A stretch of 61,479 nt of DNA. It comes from Clostridium sp. LS (GTDB lineage: Bacteria; Bacillota; Clostridia; Clostridiales; Clostridiaceae). The position numbers were made by a program, and so were the translations under genes. The notes under the pieces were generated by a model that saw only the letters and a program-made list of their open reading frames with translations, was not told where the DNA came from and did no database searches. How positions within the stretch are numbered: the stretch's first letter is position 1; each line of letters opens with the position of its first letter. The stretch covers positions 1 through 61,479 of the forward strand of contig NZ_AUUU01000096.1 in assembly GCF_002760435.1 (NCBI RefSeq). The letters run 5' to 3'. Below, one piece after another: positions 25,666 to 34,838 of this stretch.

Positions 25666-26952
25666 TTATTGTTCTTCGCTTTTTATAACTACTCCTACAC
25701 CATTTGGAATTACTACAATTTCTGCATCTTCTCCTTTAATTTCATATGCCAGTTTTAATGCTTCATCAAAGTTGAACGCATGTTTCATATGCATACTTTT
25801 AATCATATTAGGATTACACATATCTGTAACAAAAATCACAGTAAACTCACTAAGAATCCTTGCTAAAATTTGAATTTCCCATTGATCAGGTATAGTTTCA
25901 TTTCTAGGTACCTTTAATATTTTTTCAAGAAGTTCTTTGGGCCCTTTAGAATTTGCTAAAGTCTCATAAAAGGATTTTCCGCCATGTCCGTCATTGCAAG
26001 CAGCTATCATAATGATTACTCCGCCTTTTCGACAGGTGGCTTCTGCTGCTGTCATACCTTTTACAGACTGATATATATTTTGATCTAGTGGATAACCTCC
26101 ATTGCTTGAAATTACGATATCAGCTTGTATACTTTTTACACTGGAAAGATCCATAACAAATTTGCAGCCTTCTTCATGAGCAAGCTTACTATCACCTGCA
26201 AAAGCATTTATAATGTTTTTATCTTCATCTATAACTACATTTAATATAAATGCAAGCTTTGCTTTTTCAGCTGCATAAATCATATCCTCATGTATAGGAT
26301 TGTCCTTTATAATTCCAGTCCTTGCATGATTGCTATTAATAAATTCTGAGCAATGATTAGCCATTATAGTTTTTGCAGATGCTATTCCAGGTAAAATACT
26401 CTTTCTTCCTCCAGAGAAGCCTGCAAAAAAGTGTGGCTCTATAAACCCTTCAGCTATTAGTAATTCTGTTTCTAGGGCTAATTTATTTAGGTAAAGCTTA
26501 CCACCAGAAGGTAAAGTTCCTACATTAATTAAACTGCTTTCATCTGTAGAAATATGATTTATAATTTCTTCATTATCAACTATATCTTGCCCAAATTTAT
26601 TTATCATCTCTTCTCTTGTTGTTGGTCTGTGAAAACCTGTAGCTATAAGAATTTTTATAGCTATATCAGGATTTACCTTTCTTATTCTTTTAAGGAGAAT
26701 AGGCATGGTTATCTTACTTGGAACAGGCCTTGTATGATCACTGGTTATAATAACCATGTTATGTTTATCTTTCACTAATTCTTCTAAGGATTTGCTTCCT
26801 ATGGGGTGATCAAGAGCCCTATTAACTATATCACTTTGTGAACCATCAGCTTTATAACCATCTGCTTTAGAAACTAATATTCCTTTTAGATTTTTATCAT
26901 CAATTTCTATTTTTAAAGATTTTGTTGAATATGGTATCTCTATTGAAGCCAT
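25666..26952 (-). CDS. larA: Nickel-dependent lactate racemase LarA
   Basis: A 428-residue LarA-family protein. The family uses a nickel-pincer cofactor built from nicotinate by LarB, LarC and LarE to interconvert D- and L-lactate by hydride transfer. Visible signatures are ITSDHTRPVP, IATGFHRPTT (catalytic His region), EPHFFAGFSGGRKSILPGI with His and the cofactor-binding Lys, and MANHCSEF. Some DUF2088 relatives act on other 2-hydroxy acids, but the setting between Etf genes and lactate permease supports lactate. No larB, larC or larE lies in this window, so the cofactor must be made elsewhere. Confidence 0.92.
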   Translation of the reverse strand: MASIEIPYSTKSLKIEIDDKNLKGILVSKADGYKADGSQSDIVNRALDHPIGSKSLEELVKDKHNMVIITSDHTRPVPSKITMPILLKRIRKVNPDIAIKILIATGFHRPTTREEMINKFGQDIVDNEEIINHISTDESSLINVGTLPSGGKLYLNKLALETELLIAEGFIEPHFFAGFSGGRKSILPGIASAKTIMANHCSEFINSNHARTGIIKDNPIHEDMIYAAEKAKLAFILNVVIDEDKNIINAFAGDSKLAHEEGCKFVMDLSSVKSIQADIVISSNGGYPLDQNIYQSVKGMTAAEATCRKGGVIIMIAACNDGHGGKSFYETLANSKGPKELLEKILKVPRNETIPDQWEIQILARILSEFTVIFVTDMCNPNMIKSMHMKHAFNFDEALKLAYEIKGEDAEIVVIPNGVGVVIKSEEQ

Positions 26953-26980
26953 AATATGCCTCCTTACTAAAAAATCATAC

Positions 26981-27919
26981 CTATTGTGCCTTCGCTTTTT
27001 TCATTTCTTCAATCATTATTGGAAGAATCTCAGTTACATTTCCCACGATGCTTACATTAGCAATTTCAAAAATTGGAGCCTCTTCATCTTTGTTAATTGC
27101 CACAATATAATTCGAACCTGACATTCCTGATGTATGTTGAGTTGCTCCAGAAAGGCCACATGCAATATAAAGTTTTGGCGCTACTATTTTTCCTGATTGT
27201 CCAACTTGATGCGCACGAGAAACCCATCCACTTTCAATTGCTGGCCTTGTTGCACCTACTACACCACCAAGTAAACGTGCTAATTCTTCAACAAGTTTGA
27301 AATTTTCTGCACTTCCCATTCCACGTCCACCAGAAACAATAACCTCGGCTTCTTCTAAATTAACAGCTTCAGAAATTTCTTTTACTGTATCTATAATTTT
27401 TGCCTTAATAACATTAGCTGGAATTTCTACTTTCTTTTCTGTAACGCCGGCATTTGAGGCTGCTTCTGGCTTTGGAAAGCTTCCATTTCTAACTGTAACT
27501 ATAGCAGTTCCCTCTACTTCAATATGTTCTAAAATTGTACCGCCATAAGCTGGTCTAGTATATATAACTTTACCATCAGTTTTACTCATTCCTATTACAT
27601 CACTTACACAGCCTAAACTCATTCGTCCTGCAATACGTGGTGCAATATCCTTAGATAAAGGTGTATTAGCTAATAGAACAATATCTGGATTTTGTTCCTT
27701 AACAGTTTCTGCTAATACTTCTGCCAAAGTATCACAGTCTGTATCAGCATCTACAAATATAACTGGAATTCCAGAAGCAGCTACTGTATCTGCTCCAGTT
27801 CTGCTACCTACTATAAGTGCTGTTCCTTCTGCTTCTAATGCACCTGCTGCACTAATAAGTTCTAGGCTTCCACCTAATGCTTTTTCTCCATCTGTCTCAA
27901 TGAAAACTAATACTTTCAT
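26981..27919 (-). CDS. etfA: Electron transfer flavoprotein alpha subunit (copy 2, no ferredoxin domain)
   Basis: A 312-residue EtfA. The C-terminal FAD domain contains VSGGRGMGS, GATRPAIESGW, QVGQSGKIVAPKLYIACGLS and HTSGM, the standard alpha-FAD-binding motifs. Unlike copy 1 it starts directly with the Rossmann-like MKVLVFIET segment and has no N-terminal iron-sulfur domain. It is coupled to etfB copy 2 with a 20-base gap. Its partner could be the second dehydrogenase or the acyl-CoA dehydrogenase in the same operon. Confidence 0.93.
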   Translation of the reverse strand: MKVLVFIETDGEKALGGSLELISAAGALEAEGTALIVGSRTGADTVAASGIPVIFVDADTDCDTLAEVLAETVKEQNPDIVLLANTPLSKDIAPRIAGRMSLGCVSDVIGMSKTDGKVIYTRPAYGGTILEHIEVEGTAIVTVRNGSFPKPEAASNAGVTEKKVEIPANVIKAKIIDTVKEISEAVNLEEAEVIVSGGRGMGSAENFKLVEELARLLGGVVGATRPAIESGWVSRAHQVGQSGKIVAPKLYIACGLSGATQHTSGMSGSNYIVAINKDEEAPIFEIANVSIVGNVTEILPIMIEEMKKAKAQ

Positions 27920-27939
27920 AATTTTATTTTCCCCCTTAA

Positions 27940-28725
27940 TTAGATTGCTTTATCTTTTTTCATTTGCTCCATAACAGCACTTACTGCTAATTGCGCATCT
28001 TTCTCTTGAATCTTTACCCCAGCTTCTTTCTTAGGAGGTTCAACATATTGAATGCAGCGGACTTTTGCTTGTTTCACCTCTCCAACTTCTGCTGCGCTGT
28101 AGGTTGGAATAACTGCCTTACGGCTTGCCATCTTTGATTTTATAGTAGGATAACGAGGATCATAATTTGGTTTACTTACTGTTAATACGGCTGGTGATTT
28201 TAGAGAAACCAAATTATAGCCTTCATCAGTTTCTTTATGAACTTCTATAGCATTATCTTTTAAATTTATTTCAATTACGCTGCTAACAAAGCCCATTTGA
28301 AGCTTTTCAGCAAGCATCGCTCCAACCTCACCAGTAATTTCATCTGTGGATTCCTTTCCACAGAGAATTAAATCAAATTTTTCACCCTTGTCTTTTTCAA
28401 TTTTATTAATAGCATCTGCTAAAACCTGAGCTGTTCCAAGGGAGTCTAAATCTGCATATAAATCATCTTTTACAAAAAATGCTTCTTTAGCTCCTACAGA
28501 GAGACAATTTTTTAAGGTGTTTAATGAATCATCAGCTCCAACAGTTAATACACTTACGTTTCCCCCATGGGCTTCAATTAATCGAACTGCAAGCTCTAAT
28601 GCATAGGTATCAAATGCATTTGCTACTAAACTCACCCCCTTCAAATTAGGTTTTCTAACTTCCTTATCCAAATGAATTTCAACAGAGTCATCTGGAACTT
28701 GTTTTACACATAACATAATTTCCAT
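27940..28725 (-). CDS. etfB: Electron transfer flavoprotein beta subunit (copy 2)
   Basis: A 261-residue EtfB beginning MEIMLCVKQVPDDSVEI and containing ANAFDTYALELAVRL and ILCGKESTDEITGEVG, the nucleotide-binding pattern of EtfB. The NAFDTYALE motif differs from the NPYDLYALE of copy 1, suggesting a different subgroup and perhaps different bifurcation behaviour. ATG 28725 is preferred over the GTG at 28737, which overlaps the AAAGG ribosome binding site. Confidence 0.92.
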   Translation of the reverse strand: MEIMLCVKQVPDDSVEIHLDKEVRKPNLKGVSLVANAFDTYALELAVRLIEAHGGNVSVLTVGADDSLNTLKNCLSVGAKEAFFVKDDLYADLDSLGTAQVLADAINKIEKDKGEKFDLILCGKESTDEITGEVGAMLAEKLQMGFVSSVIEINLKDNAIEVHKETDEGYNLVSLKSPAVLTVSKPNYDPRYPTIKSKMASRKAVIPTYSAAEVGEVKQAKVRCIQYVEPPKKEAGVKIQEKDAQLAVSAVMEQMKKDKAI

Positions 28726-28774
28726 ACTTTTCTTCACCTTTATCCTTTAAATTAATTTGATACTACTGGCCATT

Positions 28775-30178
28775 TTATTCACATACTTTTCCTGGATTTA
28801 ATATATTTCTAGGATCAAAAGCTAATTTTATTCCCTGCATTATGTTTATACATTGATCTGGTAACGACTGCTTTAAATATCCTTTCTTTGCAAAGCCTAT
28901 ACCATGTTCCCCAGAAACCTGTCCTTTTAATTCTTTAGCTTTATCATACATTATCTGCATAACTTCACTTAATTTTGCATGCCATGCCTCTTGAGATAGT
29001 TCATCCCTTAATATATACACATGTAAATTTCCATCTCCAGCATGTCCAAAACTCTTTATTCTTATGTTTGCTTTCTTTTCAAGTTCATGGGTAAAAGTTA
29101 CGAACTCTCCAATTTTATTTCTTGGCACGACAACATCAACTTCATCCATTTCGCTAGTTAGGGCCTTGATCGCTTCAAGAAAACATCCTCTAGCTGACCA
29201 TATTGATTCTTGTCTTTCTTCTGTATCAGAAATAAATACATCTAGTGCTCCTGCTTCTAAGCAGATATTAGCAACATTTTCATAAGCCTTTTCAATTTCT
29301 TCTGTGGAATTTCCATCGAAAGTTAATAGTAAATATGCATCTGAAGATTTATCTGGAAAGCTCTTTCCTAGAAATTCTTCTGCTGCAAGGATAGCTTCTT
29401 TTTGCATAAATTCAATTGCTGTTGGTATTGATTTTGATTTAATTATCTTTGGAACAGTCTCAATCGCTCTTTCAAGACTTTCAAAAGGTATAAGAAGACT
29501 TAATGCTTTTTTAGGAAGAGGCAATAACTTCAAAATTGCTCTTGTTACTATTCCTAAAGTTCCTTCGGCTCCAATTATTAAATCTTTTAAGGCATAACCA
29601 GAACTATTTTTAACAACTTTTCCTCCAAGCTCTACTATATCTCCATTTGGAAGTACAACTTCAAGACCTCTTACGTAATCTCTAGTTACTCCATATTTTA
29701 CAGCCCTCATTCCACCTGCATTAGTACTTATGTTTCCGCCTATAGTTGCAGATTTTTCTCCTGGGTCTGGCGGATAAAATAAATCAAATTCCTCAACATA
29801 TTTTCCAATATCCATTAAAAGTACTCCTGGTTCTAGTGTAAGGGTCAAATTTTCTTCATCTAATTCCAATATTTTATTCATTCTGCTAAGATCAATAACT
29901 ATTCCACCTTTTAAAGGAACAGCTGCACCTACAAGCCCTGTGCCAGATCCCCTTGGAGTTACAGGAATGTGATTTTCATAGGCATATTTCATTACTTTTG
30001 AAATCTCCTCTGTATTTACAGCTTGAATTACTATGTCTGGCATATTTTTAATTCCACCAAGTTCATCATGACTATAATCTTCATTTATTTCATTTCTAAA
30101 AAATACTCTTTCTTTATCATTTTCAGCAATAGATAATATATATTCATAATCCTTTGCTTCAACTTCTTTATAACTCAT
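28775..30178 (-). CDS. lctD: FAD-linked lactate dehydrogenase of the LDH/Etf complex (copy 1)
   Basis: A 467-residue GlcD-type flavoprotein. It has [16 protein letters not shown] near residue 78, [31 protein letters not shown] near 379 and [13 protein letters not shown] near 424. Its position directly after etfB1 and the ferredoxin-type etfA1, with only 3 bases between etfA1 and this start, matches the lctBCD operon of Acetobacterium woodii. There the complex oxidises lactate with NAD+ by spending reduced ferredoxin (electron confurcation). The same reaction is the best prediction here. Confidence 0.93.
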   Translation of the reverse strand: MSYKEVEAKDYEYILSIAENDKERVFFRNEINEDYSHDELGGIKNMPDIVIQAVNTEEISKVMKYAYENHIPVTPRGSGTGLVGAAVPLKGGIVIDLSRMNKILELDEENLTLTLEPGVLLMDIGKYVEEFDLFYPPDPGEKSATIGGNISTNAGGMRAVKYGVTRDYVRGLEVVLPNGDIVELGGKVVKNSSGYALKDLIIGAEGTLGIVTRAILKLLPLPKKALSLLIPFESLERAIETVPKIIKSKSIPTAIEFMQKEAILAAEEFLGKSFPDKSSDAYLLLTFDGNSTEEIEKAYENVANICLEAGALDVFISDTEERQESIWSARGCFLEAIKALTSEMDEVDVVVPRNKIGEFVTFTHELEKKANIRIKSFGHAGDGNLHVYILRDELSQEAWHAKLSEVMQIMYDKAKELKGQVSGEHGIGFAKKGYLKQSLPDQCINIMQGIKLAFDPRNILNPGKVCE

Positions 30179-30181
30179 GCC

Positions 30182-31372
30182 CTATGCCTCCTTAGCAAGT
30201 TTTATCTTTTCTATTAATTCAGGAATTACTTCATATATATCTCCAACAACTCCATAATGAGCAACTTTAAAGATTGGAGCTTTTTCATCTGTGTTAATTG
30301 CAAAAATGTAATCTGAATTATTCATTCCAGCAGTAAATTGAACTGCCCCTGATATACCGCAAGTTATTATAAGTCTTGGTCTTACAGTTCTTCCGCTTAA
30401 TCCAATCTGCCTTTTTGCATCAACCCAGCCTGCTTCAATAAGGGGCCTTGTACATGCAAATTCTGCATTTAAAGCTTTAGCTAATTCCATAACCATATCT
30501 AAATCTTTTTCTGATTTAATTCCTCTGCCAGCTGCTACAATTACTTCTGCATCACTTATTCCAACTTCTGCTGCTTTTTTCTTTATTTCAAGAGCTGTAA
30601 TTCCTGATTTCAATTTTTCTTTATCAATACTGCAAGAAACTATCTCACCTGCAATTTCTTCACTTCTTTTTGGAGCTGTCATAACCTTGTATCTAACAGT
30701 TGCTAGTTGCGGTCTAGAATTAGGGGTAACTATTTGAGCCATGATATTTCCACCAAAAGCTGGTCTTATTTGAACTAAATCCGTATTTTCTTTCATATCT
30801 AAAATAGTACAATCAGCCGTAAGCCCTGTTTTAAATCTAGCTGCAATTCTTGGTGCCAAGGATCTTCCTATAGTAGTTGCTCCAACTAGTAGCGCCGTTG
30901 GTTTTACCTTGTTTATAAAATCTTCAAAAGCTGCTGTATATGGTTCTATTCTGAAATATTTTAATTCTTTGTCATCATACACAAAAACCTTATCTACCCC
31001 ATAATGTAAAAGTTCTTCTGCCTTATTAGAAATGTTATTTCCTACAAATACTGCATAAACAGGATGATTTATTTTACCAGCTAGTTCCCTGGCTTTTCCT
31101 ATTAGCTCATAAGTAACTGGATGTATATCTCCATCTACATGATCAACATAAACACCAATACCTTTCCAAGCACTTTTGTCTATTTCTTTAATTTCCTCTT
31201 CTATATATTCAACAGCACCTTTAGGCCCTTTCTTAACACAAAGTCTGCACATCTTACAAGCTCCACTTATTTCAACTTTGCCATTATTATTTTCAAGGGC
31301 ACCAAAGGGACAGATTTTTAATAATTCTTCAATATCTGTTATCTTATCTTGATTTATAATCAACTTTGCCAT
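30182..31372 (-). CDS. lctC: Electron transfer flavoprotein alpha subunit with N-terminal [4Fe-4S] domain (copy 1)
   Basis: A 396-residue EtfA carrying a roughly 65-residue N-terminal ferredoxin-like domain. Cys21 in ICPFGAL and Cys39, Cys42 and Cys45 in CKMCRLCVKKGP are the right ligands for a single [4Fe-4S] cluster; the fourth position of the second motif is Gly49, as expected once one cluster has been lost. The Etf part follows, with VAAGRGIKSEKD, CTRPLIEAGW and GLSGRTVRPRLIITCGISGA. This architecture is that of LctC and CarE in acetogens. The cluster is thought to be the entry point for ferredoxin electrons. Confidence 0.94.
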   Translation of the reverse strand: MAKLIINQDKITDIEELLKICPFGALENNNGKVEISGACKMCRLCVKKGPKGAVEYIEEEIKEIDKSAWKGIGVYVDHVDGDIHPVTYELIGKARELAGKINHPVYAVFVGNNISNKAEELLHYGVDKVFVYDDKELKYFRIEPYTAAFEDFINKVKPTALLVGATTIGRSLAPRIAARFKTGLTADCTILDMKENTDLVQIRPAFGGNIMAQIVTPNSRPQLATVRYKVMTAPKRSEEIAGEIVSCSIDKEKLKSGITALEIKKKAAEVGISDAEVIVAAGRGIKSEKDLDMVMELAKALNAEFACTRPLIEAGWVDAKRQIGLSGRTVRPRLIITCGISGAVQFTAGMNNSDYIFAINTDEKAPIFKVAHYGVVGDIYEVIPELIEKIKLAKEA

Positions 31373-31435
31373 AGCTTCTTCTCCTTCTTTAATTTGAAAT
31401 TATTAACATATCTTTTTGTCCTAATGACCTGTTTC

Positions 31436-32224
31436 TTAAACGAATTTTAGTGCTTTTAATTTATTCCCCATTCTTTCACTTAATTCACTTGAACTTCCTG
31501 TCCACATTTCCCTATCATTATTAACTTCAGGTGGAAATATTCTTTCAACCTGAGTTGGAGAACCATTCAATCCATAGTTCTTCTCATTTTTATCATCAAA
31601 ATCATTCAAACTTAATATTTTAATTTCTCTATCCTTAGTAGCTAATTTCTTTTTATAAGAAGGTAATCTTGGTTCAAATATTCCCTTATCCGCTGTGATT
31701 AAACATGGATATGCTATTTCTACAGTTTCAAGACTTTCAGGCATGTCCATTTCAACTGTAATTGAAGAATCTCCTATATCAATTATTCTTTTTACATTTG
31801 CTACATGAGGTATCTTTAGCCATTCAGCCATTTCAGGTCCAACTTGTGCTGTATCTCCATCTGTAGTCTGCTTTCCACAAATTATAAGCTGAAAATCCCC
31901 CATTTTTTTAACCCCTTGAGCAATAGTATAAGAAGTAGCTAAAACATCAGCTCCTCCAAACTTCCTATCTGATAGCAAGGTTCCTGCATCAGCTCCCATA
32001 GTATATGCTTCTCTTATTACACTTAAAGCTTGATTGGGTCCCATACTTAATACTTTGACTGTGCCACCTTTACTCTCTTTAATTTTTAATGCTGTTTCTA
32101 AAGCATATAAATCATATGGATTCATTTTAGAATCTATACCATCTCTTTTTAGCACTCCAGTATCAGGATCAACTTCTACTTTTGAAGTTCCGGGTACTTG
32201 TTTAATACAAACTAAAATATTCAT
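31436..32224 (-). CDS. lctB: Electron transfer flavoprotein beta subunit (copy 1)
   Basis: A 262-residue EtfB, the first gene of the lactate operon. [47 protein letters not shown] and [17 protein letters not shown] are typical of the EtfB subgroup found in bifurcating complexes. It would hold the bifurcating FAD and bind NAD. TAGGAGGAAAATC precedes the ATG, and the promoter with a FadR-type operator lies 37-103 bases upstream. Confidence 0.94.
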   Translation of the reverse strand: MNILVCIKQVPGTSKVEVDPDTGVLKRDGIDSKMNPYDLYALETALKIKESKGGTVKVLSMGPNQALSVIREAYTMGADAGTLLSDRKFGGADVLATSYTIAQGVKKMGDFQLIICGKQTTDGDTAQVGPEMAEWLKIPHVANVKRIIDIGDSSITVEMDMPESLETVEIAYPCLITADKGIFEPRLPSYKKKLATKDREIKILSLNDFDDKNEKNYGLNGSPTQVERIFPPEVNNDREMWTGSSSELSERMGNKLKALKFV

Positions 32225-32260
32225 AATGATTTTCCTCCTATAAATTTACACGTATTTATC

Positions 32261-32289
32261 ATACCAATTGTAAATTGGTATGACCAATT
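32261..32289. promoter_or_regulatory. FadR/LldR-type operator of the lactate operon
   Basis: AATTGGT-ATG-ACCAATT (32273-32289) is a perfect inverted repeat of the TGGTnnnACCA form recognised by GntR/FadR-family regulators. It overlaps a second perfect repeat, ATACCAAT-TGTAA-ATTGGTAT (32261-32281). Both sit immediately downstream of the -10 box, where a bound repressor would block initiation or clearance. The regulator gene is 330 bases away. Confidence 0.85.
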
Positions 32290-32298
32290 TACGTTTTA

Positions 32299-32327
32299 AT
32301 TATAGCTCTTCTAATATTTCTTGTAAA
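32299..32327 (-). promoter_or_regulatory. Promoter of the lactate operon
   Basis: On the minus strand TTTACA (32327-32322) and a perfect TATAAT (32304-32299) are separated by 17 bases, a near-consensus sigma-A promoter. The start of transcription would fall at about 32290, within or beside the operator. Confidence 0.85.
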
Positions 32328-32503
32328 CAATTGTTATTAATTTAACAGAAAATGTTTACATGAGTAATATTTTCTATTGTGAATAATTACACATTTATGC
32401 TGGTATTAATTTTCCAGATTACAAATTAAAATTAAATTTTTTTCTAAATATCTTTGTACTTAACATTTATTGTTAAATAAATAACATTCCTAAATCAAAA
32501 AAA

Positions 32504-32545
32504 ATACTTAGATTATCAATAGAACTGCATTAATAATCTAAGTAT
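32504..32545 (-). terminator. Terminator of the FadR-family regulator gene
   Basis: A perfect 13-bp stem ATACTTAGATTAT/ATAATCTAAGTAT, followed on the minus strand by TTTTTTTG. It isolates the regulator transcript from the lactate operon promoter downstream. Confidence 0.85.
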
Positions 32546-32622
32546 ATATATTTAAGGCATTATCAAAAAAATAATAAGTTAACCTATCCGCCTATTTTGA
32601 CTTGTTATTTTCTTTCATATGC

Positions 32623-33318
32623 CTAATCATCATATCCATAAGCTTTCCTAATTAAATTAAAGTGCTCCTTCATGGCATTGTACGCTTTTGATTCATCACG
32701 ACATTTCAAGGCTCTAAGTAAATTTTCATGTATTTCTAATAGACCTTCTTTATTTCCCTCATGTAAAATCTGCATTCTAAATTTTTGAATAAATTCATCC
32801 ATAAGCTGGGATATAACTTCAAGGACATTTATTAGCAATACGTTTCGTGAAGCTTTTGCAATTAAGTAATGAAATTTAATATCGAGTTCAAGACTTTCCT
32901 CTTCACTTCCTGCAATATACATTCTGTCTACTATGGCAGTTAAAAGTGCAAGTTCATTGTCTTCTATATTTTTAGCTGCTAATTTAGCACATTGTAATTC
33001 TAAAGTTTCTCTTAGGTCATACATTTCCCTAATAGAACATTCCTGCAGCATAAACATTACTGAAAGAGGCTCAAATAATGAATTATCGAAATTAGTTTTT
33101 ATGTAATTCCCAGCGCCCTGCCTGCTTTCTACCAAACCAACCACCTCTAAAGCTCTTATTGCCTCCCTTACTGATGCTCGTGACACACCAATTGATTCTG
33201 CCATTTCTCTTTCTGTTGGTAATTTATCTCCCTTTTTTATTTCTCCACTTTTTATTTTATTTTTAATTTGTTCTATAACTTGATCATAAACTTTTGTAGT
33301 TTTATTAGGCGTTAACAT
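32623..33318 (-). CDS. FadR/GntR-family regulator of lactate operon (LldR-like)
   Basis: A 231-residue GntR/FadR protein. The N-terminal winged helix contains KLPTEREMAESIGVSRAS and VREAIRALEVVGLVESRQG; the C-terminal half is an all-helical FCD domain with the metal-binding histidines expected in LldR/LutR-type sensors (DIKFHYLIAKAS, MKEHFNLI). Its position upstream of the lactate operon and the palindromic operator over that promoter make lactate-responsive repression the best prediction. Regulation of its own promoter is not evident. Confidence 0.9.
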   Translation of the reverse strand: MLTPNKTTKVYDQVIEQIKNKIKSGEIKKGDKLPTEREMAESIGVSRASVREAIRALEVVGLVESRQGAGNYIKTNFDNSLFEPLSVMFMLQECSIREMYDLRETLELQCAKLAAKNIEDNELALLTAIVDRMYIAGSEEESLELDIKFHYLIAKASRNVLLINVLEVISQLMDEFIQKFRMQILHEGNKEGLLEIHENLLRALKCRDESKAYNAMKEHFNLIRKAYGYDD

Positions 33319-33533
33319 CTGTGTCTCCCTTATTTCTTCATCTCAAATTTATATTTTTTAATACATTATACATCAAAGACAAAACATGTAAAAGAAGATG
33401 AACATATTTTCCAACCTATCAATTTAAAAATGCAGCTTACCGAGCTAGCTTTACACCTTACTTCAGAGCTGTTGAATACTACAAATTGCTGACATATACT
33501 ATAGATATAGGAAATAAGGGGGGGGACGTGGAA

Positions 33534-33971
33534 ATGAAAATTAGTATTGAAAATATCCCTGCTGGATCTGAGCCAGAAATAATAATAAGATGTAACGAGC
33601 CTGACGAATCATTGCTACAACTGATTTATTCCATTAAATCATCTTCTAAAAAGCTTATGGGCTTTACAGATGCAAAAATGCATATTATTAATCCAAAAGA
33701 TGTATTTTATTTTGAATCTGTGGATAATAAAGTCTTTATTTATTGTGAACAAAAGATTTTCCAATCAAGACTTAAGCTCTACGAAATTGAGTCTGAGTAT
33801 GAGAATAGCGATTTTTTTAGAGCATCAAAATCAACAATTATTAATATTTCCAAAATAGAATCTGTTAGCCCAGTTTTCTATGGTAAGTTTGAAGCACTGC
33901 TGCAAAATGGAGAAAAAATATTCATCTCAAGACAATATGTCCCTGTATTTAAAAAGAAGTTAGGATTATAA
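33534..33971 (+). CDS. LytTR DNA-binding domain protein
   Basis: A 145-residue protein with a LytTR domain covering about residues 45-143: IINPKDVFYFESVDNKVFIY, FFRASKSTIINISKIESV and ISRQYVPVFKKKL. The start at 33534 follows GGGGGG. It is 12 bases upstream of a DUF3021 membrane protein. Such LytTR-membrane protein pairs are known as LytTR regulatory systems, in which the membrane protein restrains the DNA-binding protein. Targets cannot be seen here; autoregulation is common. Confidence 0.9.
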   Translation: MKISIENIPAGSEPEIIIRCNEPDESLLQLIYSIKSSSKKLMGFTDAKMHIINPKDVFYFESVDNKVFIYCEQKIFQSRLKLYEIESEYENSDFFRASKSTIINISKIESVSPVFYGKFEALLQNGEKIFISRQYVPVFKKKLGL

Positions 33972-33983
33972 GGAGGTTATACA

Positions 33984-34418
33984 ATGAACTTTATTAGTTA
34001 TTTTAAAAATTCTTTAAAGGATTTCTTTATATCTAGTGGATTCTTAATGATTATTATCACAATGATTTCAGAAATTTATTCCAATGAAACAATCAGCATT
34101 TCATTACTTTTTCAGATTATGTTATTTTCCTTGGCATATGTATTTTTAAAATTAGCCTTTACGAACAAAAATGAAATGAGTAAAAAAGTTCAACTTATCA
34201 TTTTTAATGTTTTCTTAACCCTCTCAGAATTGATGCTCTTATTATGGTTGTTGTTTTTTAGTCCAGGTAAAGCTATGAATAACGAGTTGATTCTAGCATA
34301 TATATTTGCATTAATTATAGTAAAAGTTTCAGTTTATACAATGATGAGTATAAATGGTGCAAAAGAAGCAAAGCTTATAAACGAAAAACTAATTAAATAC
34401 AAAAATGATAAAGATTGA
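33984..34418 (+). CDS. DUF3021 membrane protein
   Basis: A 144-residue protein with four predicted membrane helices (about residues 15-30, 40-58, 72-92 and 102-122) and a lysine-rich cytoplasmic tail. This topology and the coupling to a LytTR gene are those of DUF3021 proteins, the membrane-bound partners or antagonists of LytTR regulators. It has AAGGAGG immediately upstream and a terminator downstream, so the operon has two genes. Confidence 0.85.
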   Translation: MNFISYFKNSLKDFFISSGFLMIIITMISEIYSNETISISLLFQIMLFSLAYVFLKLAFTNKNEMSKKVQLIIFNVFLTLSELMLLLWLLFFSPGKAMNNELILAYIFALIIVKVSVYTMMSINGAKEAKLINEKLIKYKNDKD

Positions 34419-34430
34419 TTTAAAATATAT

Positions 34431-34475
34431 AAAGAGGGAATACAAAATGATTTTGAGTCTTTTGAATCCCCTCTT
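34431..34475 (+). terminator. Terminator of the LytTR/DUF3021 operon
   Basis: AAAGAGGG pairs with CCCCTCTT across an internally paired loop (AAAATGA/TTTTGA-like), and is followed by GTTTGTCATT. Confidence 0.65.
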
Positions 34476-34537
34476 GTTTGTCATTCTCTAAGCCCCCTAA
34501 TGTTTATAATTAAACTTAGCTATATTCTAACATAAAA

Positions 34538-34565
34538 ATAAGAGCTTACTTAAATAAACTCTTAT
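34538..34565 (-). terminator. Terminator of the toxin-antitoxin locus
   Basis: ATAAGAG/CTCTTAT stem, followed on the minus strand by TTTTATG. It lies 20 bases after the toxin pseudogene, and similar copies accompany the remnants at 791-818 and 14098. Confidence 0.6.
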
Positions 34566-34584
34566 CCAAATTCAACACTTTAAA

Positions 34585-34838
34585 TTACGATTTATAAATC
34601 TGCCCTCTATTACCAATATCAATAACTATTATTATTAATTCATTGTCGTTTCTTTCAAATAAAATTCTGAAGTCACCACTCTTAATCTATATACCTCATT
34701 CATACCTTTTAATTTTTTAATATCACCTTCTGGAAGTTCCGTAATAGCTTTAATAAGTCTTTTTTGAGTATCTTTATCTTGTTTCTTTATAAATTTTTCT
34801 GCTTTTTTAGTTAAATTTACATTATAACTATTCTTCAT
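34585..34838 (-). pseudogene. RelE/ParE-family toxin with a one-base frameshift
   Basis: The frame opens MKNSYNVNLTKKAEKFIKKQ and runs to YRLRV, where a single base is missing (GTGGTGAC where GTGGGTGAC is expected). Restoring it gives GDFRILFERNDNE, IIIVIDIGNRGQIYKS and a stop at 34585, the conserved RelE ending. As it stands the protein stops at 34635 after a wrong 13-residue tail and lacks the final strands, so the toxin is presumably inactive. It overlaps the antitoxin gene by 11 bases. Confidence 0.88.
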
